Positions 34,701-43,384 of a DNA stretch of 64,000 nt are shown piece by piece. The DNA is taken from the NCBI GenBank assembly GCA_900540895.1, contig UQHV01000008.1, forward strand, positions 1 through 64,000. Reading direction: 5' to 3'. Position numbers and translations under genes: made by a program. Source of the DNA: an uncultured Collinsella sp. (GTDB lineage: Bacteria; Actinomycetota; Coriobacteriia; Coriobacteriales; Coriobacteriaceae). How positions within the stretch are numbered: position 1 is the stretch's first letter; each line of letters opens with the position of its first letter. The notes under the pieces were generated by a model that saw only the letters and a program-made list of their open reading frames with translations, searched no databases and was not told the DNA's origin.

Positions 34701-36181
34701 GCTGCGGCCACGATGCGTATCTCACCGACGAGATCGCGCGCATGATGGGCGAGATGGGCTCCAAGGTTCCGATGATGATCAAGCTCGATGAGAGCGACGT
34801 CGCCGGTCCCATGGGCATTCGCGTGCGTTCGTTTATCGAGTCGGTCAACCGTCGTCGCGCGGAGGAGCGTGCCGAGGGCGCCCGGGTGCACGCGGGCCAT
34901 CCGCTCGACGACCCGTATAAGGTCAAGTACACCAAGCGCGACCGGCACGACAAGATCGCGCTGGTCCCCAACACCTCCCATGCGTTCTGCAGGCTCATGA
35001 CCGCGGCGATGCGCAATCAGGGCGTGCGCGCCGAGGCCCTTGATATCGGGCGCGAGGATGCCATCCGCCTGGGCAAACGCTATGTGCACAACGACATCTG
35101 CTTCCCCGCGCAAATCGTGATCGGCGAGGCGCTCGCGGCACTCGAGAGCGGTAAGTACGACCCGCACGACGTCGCCGTGGTGACTGGCAAGTATATCGGC
35201 GACTGCCGCCTGACGCACTACATGCCCCTGCTGCGCCGCGCGCTCGACGACGCGGGATACGACTATGTCCCGGTGCTCACCAACGACGACGTCGATGCCC
35301 ACAATGCGCATCCGGGCTTCAAGCTCGGCCTTGGCCCGAGCATCCAGATCGCCTACGGTCTTCCCATGATCGATGCCCTCGAGGCCATGCTTAGGCGCAT
35401 CCGTCCCTACGAGCTCGAGAAGGGCGCGGCGGACGCTGCGTTCGACCGCGCGCTCGATGAGGTTATCGAGGGCATGGAGCGCTCCGGGCTGAGAGGCCAG
35501 GCGACGGGCTTCAAACGCGCGCTTGCGATCATGGACGCCGTTCCGTACGACCGCTCGAACCCGCATCCGACCGTTCTCATCGTGGGCGAGTACCTGCTCA
35601 ATTTCCATCTCGGCGCCAACCACGAGATCGAGCGCTACCTCGAGGACAACGGGCTCGAGGTCATCGAGGCGCGCATGACCGACGTGATCCGCAAGACCTA
35701 TTTCTACAAGCATGCGCAGTCGCGCGAGTTCCACGTCGACCTGTCGCTGCCCGAAAAGGCCTGGTACGCCACGGCGGACAACCTGTTCGAGCTCGCGCAC
35801 GACCGTTGCGACCGCCTGGGCGCGGCGAGCCCGCTCTACGAGCCGCCGACGCGCATGCCCGAGCTCGTGCGCGCGAGCGATAAGATCCTGCACCATACGT
35901 TCGATGCGGGCGAGGGCGTGCTGATTCCGGCGGAGATCCTCGAGCACGCCAAGCGCGGCTGCCGCAACTTCGTGATCCTGCAGCCGTTCGGGTGTCTGCC
36001 CAACCATGTCGTGGGGCGCGGGCTCATCCATGCGCTCAAGGAGCAGTATCCCACGGCGCAGTTCCTGCCGCTCGACTACGATCCCGACGTGAGCTTCGCC
36101 AACGTGGAGAACCGTCTTCAGATGCTCATCATGAACGCCAAGGCGCAGGGGTGCGGTGAGGCGCATGGCGAGACCGCGTAA
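31742..36181 (+). CDS. Giant 2-hydroxyacyl-CoA dehydratase activase-like protein
   Basis: 1479 residues. Two ASKHA/BcrAD-BadFG ATPase domains sit in tandem: LLVGLDVGSTTTKVY at residue 3 and ALGIDSGSTTTKFAL near 337. Both keep the cysteines that in HgdC-type activators bind the shared [4Fe-4S] cluster (MNGSCAGGTGAF and SGRCGVY; NEACSAGCGSF and GSRCTVF). A CRRCNNRC cysteine cluster follows near residue 625. Then comes a DUF2229 domain (from ~720, IGIPRVLEFWDTMPFW, with DTVCFPAKLVHGH) and a region resembling dehydratase subunits (~1070-1440, with NDICFPAQIVIGE). The family is widespread in anaerobes; its substrate is unknown. The downstream TetR gene overlaps by 17 bp. Confidence 0.88.
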   Translation: MALLVGLDVGSTTTKVYAMHEDMTEAWWGYRRHGACQAASVRAMLGELAERFPHESLRVAVTGSGARDIATALGASYVQEVVANALAISRFYPQTRCAIELGGQDAKMIFFRTNDKGDIEVADMRMNGSCAGGTGAFIDEMAKLMGVGTESGEFEQLASRGTTVHEVSGRCGVYAKTDIQPLLNEGIPTTDLALSALHAVARQTIGGLAQGIDIEPPVIFEGGTLAYNPTLVRVFREQLNLSDDQVIVPRDPQIMVARGAALSLTDMFASSQPIDLPDAFVRLDKLETVAPASGEGRLAQPFFATPAEQADFTARHGKETPAKGPDAYAPGETVRVALGIDSGSTTTKFALVDEAGELVDSFYASNNGRPLDVAQQGLVSLKNRWETAGVTLAIDAVGTTGYGEELFARAFHADYHTVETVAHARAACACVPDATFVLDIGGQDMKAIWLNHGVLTDIVVNEACSAGCGSFLEGFAKNLGIAVEDIATEAFSSKAPAVLGSRCTVFMNSSVVSEQRRGKGPGDIMAGLCRSIIENVFTKVIRVSNLNRLGDKVVVQGGTFRNDAVLRAFEQYLGKPVTRAPHPGLMGAIGIALLAREECRKGDAGTSFIGLDAVERFEHREFGGVTCRRCNNRCQRAVVAFGDGSLYVTGNRCPRGGAISWDELVREVPAAEELRPQGACEAQAPGTGRDRTAAAPNLFVDREKLLFESYPTVPVCGGRDVTIGIPRVLEFWDTMPFWSTFFSTLGFKVRVSGRSTKAMYERGLAHVTSDTVCFPAKLVHGHIRNLVDAGVDRIFMPIITTVPTENTASTSEWMCAVVKGYPYVMRNSDNPEERFGVPFDTPLFHWYDEGDRNRQLKAWCKETFDIDADLVAKATEQADRAQETFENQLQLRGRQVLENVREDGGYAVVIASRPYHNDPLVNHGLPKLFSERGIPVLTPDAVPGVCNVDLSNSRIDIVNNYHARMLSCAVIVASTPELELVQMGSFGCGHDAYLTDEIARMMGEMGSKVPMMIKLDESDVAGPMGIRVRSFIESVNRRRAEERAEGARVHAGHPLDDPYKVKYTKRDRHDKIALVPNTSHAFCRLMTAAMRNQGVRAEALDIGREDAIRLGKRYVHNDICFPAQIVIGEALAALESGKYDPHDVAVVTGKYIGDCRLTHYMPLLRRALDDAGYDYVPVLTNDDVDAHNAHPGFKLGLGPSIQIAYGLPMIDALEAMLRRIRPYELEKGAADAAFDRALDEVIEGMERSGLRGQATGFKRALAIMDAVPYDRSNPHPTVLIVGEYLLNFHLGANHEIERYLEDNGLEVIEARMTDVIRKTYFYKHAQSREFHVDLSLPEKAWYATADNLFELAHDRCDRLGAASPLYEPPTRMPELVRASDKILHHTFDAGEGVLIPAEILEHAKRGCRNFVILQPFGCLPNHVVGRGLIHALKEQYPTAQFLPLDYDPDVSFANVENRLQMLIMNAKAQGCGEAHGETA

Positions 36182-36854
36182 GGACGCCGATGCGCCCGAT
36201 GCACGCACCCGTATCATCGAGGCGTTTTGGGAGCTCATCGAGAACAACAGCATCTTCGAGCTGTCGGTTGGCGAGGTGACCCGCGCCGCCCAGTGCAATC
36301 GCGGAACGTTTTACTACTATTTTCACGATTTCGATGAACTCGTCGCCATCGCCATAGCCCAGCTGCTGCAGGATAACGAGCTCATCACCGATGCCCTCTG
36401 GCATTTTTCGAGCGAGGGCGACCTTTCGGCGTTCGACCGGCGCGACGTCCGCTGCCTGCTGCGGCGCATCGTCATCACCATGAGGGCGGGTGCCGCCGAG
36501 CAGGTCGTGCAGGGCATCCATACGATCATCATCGACCGCGTGAGAGAGATCGTCCACCCCGACGGAGAAGAGCTCAAGGCAGATTCGAGCTTTGCGGTGG
36601 GCTTTCTGGTCTCGGGCATCATGGGCTTTGTGATGGCGGTCGGCTTTGCCCGGGAGGGCGGCGAGGAGATAGACCTCGAGCAGCTGGGGGACAGCGCGTG
36701 CGCGTACCTGAGGGCGGTCGCCATGCAGACGGTGGAAACGGTCGCGCAAGTCGAGGGCGTCGATACATCCGAGCTGCTCGAACGCGTCTCCAAGGAGGCC
36801 GATGCCTATCGCGCATCGCGTGCGACGAGTCCCGACGTGGTGAAAGACGCCTAG
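36165..36854 (+). CDS. TetR/AcrR family transcriptional regulator
   Basis: 229 residues. The N-terminal HTH domain reads ARTRIIEAFWELIENNSIFELSVGEVTRAAQCNRGTFYYYFHDFDELV, a standard TetR pattern. The C-terminal ligand domain is unassigned. The ATG at 36165 has GGTGAGG before it; a GTG at 36156 is also possible. The gene overlaps the activase gene, so the pair is co-transcribed, and the palindrome at 31672 is its likely operator. Confidence 0.9.
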   Translation: MARPRKDADAPDARTRIIEAFWELIENNSIFELSVGEVTRAAQCNRGTFYYYFHDFDELVAIAIAQLLQDNELITDALWHFSSEGDLSAFDRRDVRCLLRRIVITMRAGAAEQVVQGIHTIIIDRVREIVHPDGEELKADSSFAVGFLVSGIMGFVMAVGFAREGGEEIDLEQLGDSACAYLRAVAMQTVETVAQVEGVDTSELLERVSKEADAYRASRATSPDVVKDA

Positions 36855-36879
36855 GGTTTCTCTTGCGGGGCGCCTGTCG

Positions 36880-36907
36880 CGCATCGCGCGGTGAGTCCCG
36901 CGATGCG
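36880..36907. terminator. Hairpin after the TetR gene
   Basis: CGCATCGCG-N10-CGCGATGCG, 25 bp after the stop, without a U-run. A second GC hairpin (AAAAGCGCCGCC-GACG-GGCGGGCGTTTT, 36988-37015) lies just ahead of clpC and ends in T4. Confidence 0.6.
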
Positions 36908-37046
36908 GTCATAACCTGCATTCATGTGAGCCGGGTTTATAGATATTCCTCCAGCTGTTAACATAGACAACCTGTGGGTAAAGAGACAAAAGCGCCGCCG
37001 ACGGGCGGGCGTTTTGATTTCGATGAACTCATGTAAGGAAACGAGC

Positions 37047-39689
37047 ATGTTAGATAGATTTACCGATCGAGCGCGCAAGGTCATGTCGATGGCCAAACAG
37101 GAGGCGCTCGATCTGCACTCAAATAAGGTGGGCACCGAGCACCTGCTGCTCGCACTCGCCAAGGAGGACGAGGGCATCGCTGCCGAGGCGCTGCGCTCGC
37201 TTGATATCTCCTACGACGACATCATGGACACCCTCAAGGAGGTCCAGACCACGGTTCCCGAGCCCAGCGAGGAGACCGAGGCTGCCAAGCTTGCCTTTAC
37301 GCCGCTTGTCATTAGCGTGATGGAGCGCTCCTTCCGCGTGGCACGTGAGAACAACCAGACCTACGTGTCGACCGAGCACTTGCTGATTGGCATCGTCGAA
37401 GAGGGTAACGGCATGGCCATGGACATCCTCATGCGCCTGGGTGTGTCGTCCGCCTCCATCAAAAAGGCTATCGAGAAACTTACCGCCAAGGACCAGGACA
37501 AGAAGCGTCCGCTCGCCGGCGCCGGTGCCGGGCGTCCCGGTGCGGGCCTGCCGTTCTTTAGCGGCTCGGACGCGTCGCAGCAAAAGGGGAGCGGCACCGA
37601 CACGCTCAAGCAGTTCGCCACCAACCTTACGCAGAAGGCGCGCGACGGCGAGCTCGACCCTGTAATTGGTCGCGAAAAGGAAGTCCAGCGTATGATGGAG
37701 ATCCTTTCGCGTCGCACCAAGAACAATCCGCTTATCTTGGGCGACCCCGGCGTGGGCAAGACGGCCATCGTCGAGGGTCTGGCTCAGCAGATTGCAGCTG
37801 GCAACGTGCCCGAGAACCTTATGAACCAGAACATCTGGACGCTCGACCTGCCGGGCCTCGTTGCGGGCGCCAAGTATCGCGGTGAGTTTGAGGAGCGCCT
37901 CAAGAACGTGATCCAGGAGGCCACCGAAGCTGACGACGTCATCCTGTTTATTGACGAGATGCACACCATCATCGGTGCCGGTTCTGCCGAGGGCTCCATC
38001 GACGCGAGCTCCATGCTCAAGCCCGTTCTCGCACGCGGTGCTTTCCAGATCATCGGTGCCACCACGGCCGAGGAGTTCCGCAAGTACCTCACCAAGGACC
38101 CGGCCTTCGAGCGTCGCTTCCAGACCATCGATGTCGAGGAGCCGAGCGTCGAGGACACGGTCAAGATCCTGACCGCGCTCAAGCCGCGCTACGAGGAGCA
38201 CCACCATGTGCGCTATACGCAGGGTGCTATCGAGGCCGCCGCGAACCTCTCCGACCGCTACATCCAGGATCGCTTCCTGCCCGATAAGGCCATCGACCTC
38301 ATTGACGAGGCCGGCGCCCGCGCCCGCATCGCCGCCAACCGCGCGCCCGAGCCGGTGCGCGAGGCCGAGCATCGCGTGGAGGAGCTTAAGGCCGCCGCGC
38401 AGGAGGCCACCGAGAGCGACGACATGAACAAGGCCGCCGAGATCACCGAGCAGCAAAAGGCTGCCGAGATTGAGCTCGCCGAGGCCAAGGCTGCCTGGAC
38501 GGCCGAGCTCGACGCCAGCCCGCTCACCATCGATGTCTCCCAGATTGCCGACATCGTGTCCGTGACCTCGGGCGTGCCGGTGTCCTCGCTCACCGAGAGC
38601 GAGAGCCGCCGCCTGCTGCAGGCCGAAAGCGTGCTCAAGACGCGCATCATCGGTCAGGACGAGGCCGTCGAGGCCGTTGCCAAGGCCGTGCGCCGCAGCC
38701 GCTCGCCGCTCAAGGACCCGCGTCGCCCCGGCGGCAGCTTTATCTTCCTGGGCCCCACCGGCACGGGCAAAACCGAGCTCGCCAAGACGCTCGCCGAGTA
38801 TCTCTTTGGCAGCAAGGACGCGCTCATCAGCTTCGATATGTCGGAGTTTGGCAGTGAGTTCGAGGTCTCCAAGCTCATCGGTAGCCCCCCGGGCTATGTG
38901 GGCCACGACGAGGGCGGCCAGCTCACCAAGGCCGTTCGTCGCCATCCGTACTCGGTCGTGCTGTTCGACGAGATCGAGAAGGCGCACCCCGATATCTTCA
39001 ACATCTTGCTGCAGGTGCTGGAGGAGGGTCGTCTGACCGATAGCCAGGGCAAGACGGTCGACTTCCGCAACACCGTGATCATCATGACGTCCAACGTGGG
39101 CGCCCGTGAGATTGCGCAGGATGCGAGCGTGGGCTTTGGCACCACCGGCGAGCAGGGTCTCACGTCGAGTGAGATCCGTGGCCGTGCGATGGGCGAGCTC
39201 AAGCGCCTGTTCCGCCCCGAGCTGCTCAACCGTATCGACGACATTGTGGTGTTCCAGAAGCTCTCGGGCGAGAATCTCACCAAGATCGCGCACCTGCTGG
39301 TGGACGACCTGCGTCAGCGTTTGATTGCCAACGGCATGAACATCAAGCTCACCGACGCGGCCTACGACAAGATCGTGGCCGAGGGCACCGACCTCACCAA
39401 CGGCGCGCGTCCGCTGCGTCGTGCTATTCAAAAGCTCATCGAGGATCCGCTGTCCGAGGAACTGCTGGCTGGCGAGTGGGGCGAGGGCGATACCGTCCTG
39501 TGCGACGTGGCCGATGGCAAGTTTGTCTTTAGCCACGGCACGGGCGAGATCCCGGCGCCGCGTCCGGCGGGTGCGCTCGGGGGCGATACCGCTCCGGCGG
39601 CGCCGCACACCGGAAACGCCGCGCCTGTGAGCAGCGGCGTGAGCTCGGGCCCCGGTGGCATGATGCAAGCCGGCTCTGGCGCGCTGTAG
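37047..39689 (+). CDS. clpC: ATP-dependent Clp protease ATP-binding subunit ClpC
   Basis: 880 residues. It unfolds substrates for ClpP or acts as a disaggregase. Order: double Clp-N repeat (MLDRFTDRARKVMSMAKQEAL... to ~150), AAA1 with GDPGVGKT near residue 232, a short middle coiled coil (~430-480), AAA2 with GPTGTGKTE near 569, and a small C-terminal domain. The middle domain is short, favouring ClpC over ClpB. A Gly/Pro/Ala-rich tail of about 40 residues is unusual. ATG 37047 follows TAAGGAAACGAGC. No CtsR or HAIR box was recognised. A hairpin at 39715 follows. Confidence 0.94.
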   Translation: MLDRFTDRARKVMSMAKQEALDLHSNKVGTEHLLLALAKEDEGIAAEALRSLDISYDDIMDTLKEVQTTVPEPSEETEAAKLAFTPLVISVMERSFRVARENNQTYVSTEHLLIGIVEEGNGMAMDILMRLGVSSASIKKAIEKLTAKDQDKKRPLAGAGAGRPGAGLPFFSGSDASQQKGSGTDTLKQFATNLTQKARDGELDPVIGREKEVQRMMEILSRRTKNNPLILGDPGVGKTAIVEGLAQQIAAGNVPENLMNQNIWTLDLPGLVAGAKYRGEFEERLKNVIQEATEADDVILFIDEMHTIIGAGSAEGSIDASSMLKPVLARGAFQIIGATTAEEFRKYLTKDPAFERRFQTIDVEEPSVEDTVKILTALKPRYEEHHHVRYTQGAIEAAANLSDRYIQDRFLPDKAIDLIDEAGARARIAANRAPEPVREAEHRVEELKAAAQEATESDDMNKAAEITEQQKAAEIELAEAKAAWTAELDASPLTIDVSQIADIVSVTSGVPVSSLTESESRRLLQAESVLKTRIIGQDEAVEAVAKAVRRSRSPLKDPRRPGGSFIFLGPTGTGKTELAKTLAEYLFGSKDALISFDMSEFGSEFEVSKLIGSPPGYVGHDEGGQLTKAVRRHPYSVVLFDEIEKAHPDIFNILLQVLEEGRLTDSQGKTVDFRNTVIIMTSNVGAREIAQDASVGFGTTGEQGLTSSEIRGRAMGELKRLFRPELLNRIDDIVVFQKLSGENLTKIAHLLVDDLRQRLIANGMNIKLTDAAYDKIVAEGTDLTNGARPLRRAIQKLIEDPLSEELLAGEWGEGDTVLCDVADGKFVFSHGTGEIPAPRPAGALGGDTAPAAPHTGNAAPVSSGVSSGPGGMMQAGSGAL

Positions 39690-39714
39690 GGCGTGGCGAC
39701 AATTTGATACGCGC

Positions 39715-39746
39715 AATCGAGGCGCTCCGGAAAGGGCGCCTCGATT
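39715..39746. terminator. Hairpin after clpC
   Basis: AATCGAGGCGC-N10-GCGCCTCGATT, with TTGT after it. Confidence 0.75.
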
Positions 39747-39903
39747 TGTAGAGCTGCGGAAGTTGTAACCGTTACGCTATGCGGTCCACCGTTAGCCGAT
39801 GATGCGAGGGCGCTCGGCGTTTTCGACTGGTTTATGCACGCAAAGTCTGGGAATATACAAGTCGCATGTCTTACTGTCTAACCAGTTGCGCCAAGGAGGC
39901 ACC

Positions 39904-41361
39904 ATGGACTACAAGATTACCGGTTACGAGCCCGCCCAGCTGTTCCATTTCTTTGAGGAGGTCAGCGCGATCCCCCGTGGGTCTGGCAACGAGAAGGGCA
40001 TCAGCGATTTCCTGGTCGCGTTTGCCAAGGAGCGCGGTCTCGATGTGTATCAGGATGAGGTCTACAACGTCATCATTCGCAAGCCCGCATCTGCCGGCGC
40101 CGAGAATGCCCCGACCGTGATGCTGCAGGGCCACATCGACATGGTGTGCGACAAGTTGGGCTCCGTTGAGCACGACTTTACGACTGATGGTATCGACCTG
40201 GTCGTCAAGGACGGCGTCCTCACCGCTAACGGCACCACTCTGGGCGCCGACAACGGTATTGCCGTCGCTCTGATGCTCACTGTTCTCGATGACGATTCGA
40301 TCGTTCACCCCGCCCTCGAGTGCGTGTTCACCACCGACGAGGAGACTGGCCTGGTCGGCGCCGAGACGCTCGACAAGTCCCAGATTAGCGCCCGCACCAT
40401 GATTAACCTCGACTCCGAGGAAGAGGGCGTTGCCACCGTCAGCTGTGCCGGCGGTGTCGTCGTTACCTACACCTGCCCGATCGCGCGCGAGCACAAGACC
40501 GGTAGCACCCTCACGCTCGACATCTCCGGCCTGCTGGGCGGCCACTCCGGCAGCGATATCAATCTGGAGCGCGGCAACGGCAACCTCATCATGGCCCGCA
40601 TCATCGACCGCCTGATGGTCGCCGGCGAGCCTGCCATCGTCAGCTTTAACGGCGGCACCAAGGACAACGCCATCAACCGTGAGTGCAAGGCTGTTCTGGT
40701 CTACGCCGACCATGCTGCCGCCGAGGCGGCGGCCCAGATCGCAAAGGGCATCATCGCCGACGTCACTGCCGAGCTCGAGGTCTTCGACCCCGGCTTTACC
40801 TGCACCGTCGAGATTGCCGACGACGCCGAGGTCGAGGCCATGGACCAGAAGTCCGCGCTTGCCCTCATCCGCGCCCTGCGTCTTGCCCCTAACGGCGTGA
40901 TTCGCCGCAACGTCGCCACCGACGGCTCCGTCGAGGTTTCCTCCAACATCGGTGTGGTTGCCACCTCTGACGACGAGGTCAAGATCATGCTGTCCCCGCG
41001 CTCCTCGATCACCTCGCTGCAGAACGAGTTCAAGGACCGCCTGCAGACGCTGGCCGATGTCCTGGGCTTCGACGCCAAGTTCGAGTTCGAGTATCCCGGC
41101 TGGAGCTATGCCGAGCATTCGCCGGTTCGCGACGTCTTTGTCGAGAGCTATCGCGAGCTCTTTGGCTCCGAGCTGCGCATCGAGTCCATTCACGCCGGCC
41201 TTGAGTGCGGCCTGTTTGCCGAGGCCCTGCACGGCCTGGATGCCATCGCCGTGGGCCCGACGCTCTCCGATGTCCACACCCCGGACGAGAGCATGGAGCT
41301 CGCTTCTGCCGAGCGCTTCTACGAGCTGCTCATCGACGTCCTCAAGCGCCTCGCTGCGTAA
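39904..41361 (+). CDS. pepD: Aminoacyl-histidine dipeptidase / Xaa-His dipeptidase (M20)
   Basis: 485 residues of the M20C family. It cleaves dipeptides such as carnosine-type Xaa-His with two zinc ions. Metal and catalytic motifs are GHIDMVCDK, TLGADNGIAVAL, FTTDEETGLVGAE and INLDSEEEG, followed by the dimerisation-domain GGHSGSDINLERGN and the C-terminal IHAGLECGLF. ATG 39904 has AAGGAGGCACC upstream; the open frame to 39799 has no ribosome site. It is a single-gene unit before a bidirectional terminator. Confidence 0.93.
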   Translation: MDYKITGYEPAQLFHFFEEVSAIPRGSGNEKGISDFLVAFAKERGLDVYQDEVYNVIIRKPASAGAENAPTVMLQGHIDMVCDKLGSVEHDFTTDGIDLVVKDGVLTANGTTLGADNGIAVALMLTVLDDDSIVHPALECVFTTDEETGLVGAETLDKSQISARTMINLDSEEEGVATVSCAGGVVVTYTCPIAREHKTGSTLTLDISGLLGGHSGSDINLERGNGNLIMARIIDRLMVAGEPAIVSFNGGTKDNAINRECKAVLVYADHAAAEAAAQIAKGIIADVTAELEVFDPGFTCTVEIADDAEVEAMDQKSALALIRALRLAPNGVIRRNVATDGSVEVSSNIGVVATSDDEVKIMLSPRSSITSLQNEFKDRLQTLADVLGFDAKFEFEYPGWSYAEHSPVRDVFVESYRELFGSELRIESIHAGLECGLFAEALHGLDAIAVGPTLSDVHTPDESMELASAERFYELLIDVLKRLAA

Positions 41362-41412
41362 AGGTTGCGCTAGTAGCAGTCCGAGTCACGTGCTAGCGGA
41401 TTGCAAATGACA

Positions 41413-41463
41413 TTACGAGAGGGGGCATTCGAGCGTTTGCGACGGGTGCCCCTTCTCTGCTTT
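41413..41463. terminator. Bidirectional terminator between pepD and hipA
   Basis: GAGAGGGGGCA...TGCCCCTTCTC with T-rich ends, placed between convergent genes. Confidence 0.7.
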
Positions 41464-41488
41464 TAAGAAATGGGAAATTGATTGGCGT

Positions 41489-42793
41489 CTAGCCCATATC
41501 CGCCTTGATGAGGTCGAGGGTGCGCTGGCAGTTTTCGCGGACGGGGCCGAGCATATGCTCGCGCAGGTCCGCCATGCCGGGCAGGTCGGCGTATTCGTCC
41601 ATGACCTCTTCCATACAAATGGGTACCTCGTAGGCGAGGTCCATCATGGTCGCAAAGCAAAACTTCTCGGATAGCCCGGCATCGGCGAGCGTCGCCTCCA
41701 GCGCGGGGTCGCCCATACCGTGGTATCGGCGGATAGCGCCTGGACCGATGCGCCCCACACGATTTTCGCCGCCAACGCTCATGGCAAGGCGCGCCCGGCG
41801 GCGCATGCGCTCATACGCCAAACCCGACGCGACATCGTACATACGAGCCATCATGGCTGCGCCGTCGTTTCCAAGGAGCAGGGAATAGTTTTTCGCGTGC
41901 GCATCCGGTGCGCCGATAATGGCGTTGAAGAACAGTATCTGCGTAAACAGATACAGGTTAAGTTGATGGTGGCTCGTATTTACGAGGAGCTCTTGAATGT
42001 CGCGTGTGGTCGGGCCGCCGTCTGCCGTGTACTTTTGGGCGGGCATCACCCCAAGTGCCTGACAGAGGTCTTCTTGATGTAGGCGCCTGATCGTTCCGTC
42101 TTTGACTTTCACGCGGTCATAGCGCTCAACAATGAGGGCAGGTTCGTCCTCAAACATACGATATTCGACGTTTGCCGTTGCGATACCGGCGCGCTGGGCG
42201 CTTTTCATGCAGACAAACTCATTGAGAGCCTCGAGTTTAAATCCGATAACTCCATTTTTGAAAATATGCGTCGTGGGCGAGGAGCCCATGCATTCGCACC
42301 AGCGGCCGTTTATGAACGCGAGCGCGAACTTGCCCTGATTGCCTCCAAGCGACCAACTTTCATCTAGACCCATCCACGATGCATCGTGGTCATCTCTGAT
42401 CGACTTGAGACGGAGAGCAATTTCGTGGTCGTCTATAGGGCGGTAGTCGCCAGCGCGATGCAGGACGGCGTCGGCATCTTCTTCGGCACAAAACTGCACT
42501 CCGCCCGGACAGTCGAGTCCGATATGGCTGAGCAACGCAACGGGATTGTTGGGCCTAACGTTGAATTCGGCGGCAATCGCTTTTCGTTGGTCCTCGCTGT
42601 CGGGTAGAAGGCCAAACAAGTACGGATTCATGACCTGTTGGCCGTATGTGCGATTTGATACGGGTATGTTGGTCGATAGGGCTGGCCCGTCATAGTCATG
42701 ATCGTAGGTAAAGCTGATAAGACCGTTCTCATCTTGCGTGAGCGTTCCCGCAGGTACGCCGCAAATAATGGTCCGAAGTGATGTTCTGGCCAT
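41489..42793 (-). CDS. hipA: HipA-family toxin kinase
   Basis: 434 residues. It has the HipA N-subdomain 1 (from RTIICGVPAGTL to LFGLLPDSEDQRKAIA), the SSPTTHIFK phosphate-loop region, the catalytic GAPDAHAKNYSLL near residue 293 and the MYDVASGL metal-binding motif. HipA kinases phosphorylate an aminoacyl-tRNA synthetase and slow growth. All key residues seem intact, so the toxin may be active. It sits 3 bp after the hipB antitoxin gene on the minus strand. Confidence 0.93.
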   Translation of the reverse strand: MARTSLRTIICGVPAGTLTQDENGLISFTYDHDYDGPALSTNIPVSNRTYGQQVMNPYLFGLLPDSEDQRKAIAAEFNVRPNNPVALLSHIGLDCPGGVQFCAEEDADAVLHRAGDYRPIDDHEIALRLKSIRDDHDASWMGLDESWSLGGNQGKFALAFINGRWCECMGSSPTTHIFKNGVIGFKLEALNEFVCMKSAQRAGIATANVEYRMFEDEPALIVERYDRVKVKDGTIRRLHQEDLCQALGVMPAQKYTADGGPTTRDIQELLVNTSHHQLNLYLFTQILFFNAIIGAPDAHAKNYSLLLGNDGAAMMARMYDVASGLAYERMRRRARLAMSVGGENRVGRIGPGAIRRYHGMGDPALEATLADAGLSEKFCFATMMDLAYEVPICMEEVMDEYADLPGMADLREHMLGPVRENCQRTLDLIKADMG

Positions 42794-42796
42794 TGG

Positions 42797-43264
42797 CTAT
42801 TTCCCTTCGGGCTTGGTTTGGTTAGATGCGTTTGCGGCAATCGAGACTCCGAGATTGGACATGGCGAAATCGGCGAAGGCCCTGTCGTAGAGCTCGGACG
42901 TAAGGGGGGTATCTGCAAGAGCCGGAATGGTTGTGCTGCGACGGTTGCGATGATGAAGACGTTGGGCGTGATGGCGTCTGGAGGTGCTGCAAGGTTGATC
43001 AGCATGCGGGGCGTCGACTGGGTGCTCATTTTTCGTTTCGCTTATATCCCCTTGTGCTGCGAGCGCCAGTCCAAGAGCGTCGAAAATCGCCAGCAACTTG
43101 TCGAGTCGAATGCCGGTGGCGTCTCCTAGCTCGAGCGATGCGAGCAGGCGCTCCGAAACACCGGCCTTTTTGGCGAGGGCGGCACGGGTGAGACCCTGAG
43201 TCTCGCGTGCCTGGCGCACATAGATGCCAGCTTGGCGCGGTGTGGTGATGGGAAGGGTGTCCAC
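42797..43264 (-). CDS. hipB: HipB-type Xre-family antitoxin
   Basis: 155 residues. The HTH lies at ~10-70: QAGIYVRQARETQGLTRAALAKKAGVSERLLASLELG. The tail after residue ~85 is long, low in complexity and His/Ser/Thr-rich. HipB proteins are usually about 90 residues, so the extension is unusual; a frame error cannot be excluded. It should bind the repeats just upstream and hold HipA in check. Confidence 0.85.
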   Translation of the reverse strand: MDTLPITTPRQAGIYVRQARETQGLTRAALAKKAGVSERLLASLELGDATGIRLDKLLAIFDALGLALAAQGDISETKNEHPVDAPHADQPCSTSRRHHAQRLHHRNRRSTTIPALADTPLTSELYDRAFADFAMSNLGVSIAANASNQTKPEGK

Positions 43265-43280
43265 GGCGATCTCCTAACGT

Positions 43281-43355
43281 GCAGACTTTTGCATATCAGT
43301 ATGACATGCAAAAGTCTGCATGAAAAGGCCTCATGCAAAACTCTGCATGAGGCCT
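43281..43355. promoter_or_regulatory. hipBA operator cluster
   Basis: Three sites of the form TGCAAAA-(G/C)TCTGCA occur: inverse at 43281-43294, then 43305-43322 and 43332-43349. The first two form a perfect 14-bp inverted repeat, GCAGACTTTTGCAT/ATGCAAAAGTCTGC. The third lies in a palindrome with AGGCCTCATGCA arms (43326-43355). They sit just upstream of hipB. Confidence 0.75.
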
Positions 43356-43384
43356 CATACGGACGTTTAGTTTTGAAGGGTGTT

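Noticed and set aside
33719..36298. 859-residue minus-strand ORF opposite the activase gene
   Set aside because: Antisense shadow with no recognisable domain; it overlaps two supported + strand genes.
37119..39716. 865-residue minus-strand ORF opposite clpC
   Set aside because: Antisense shadow of clpC.
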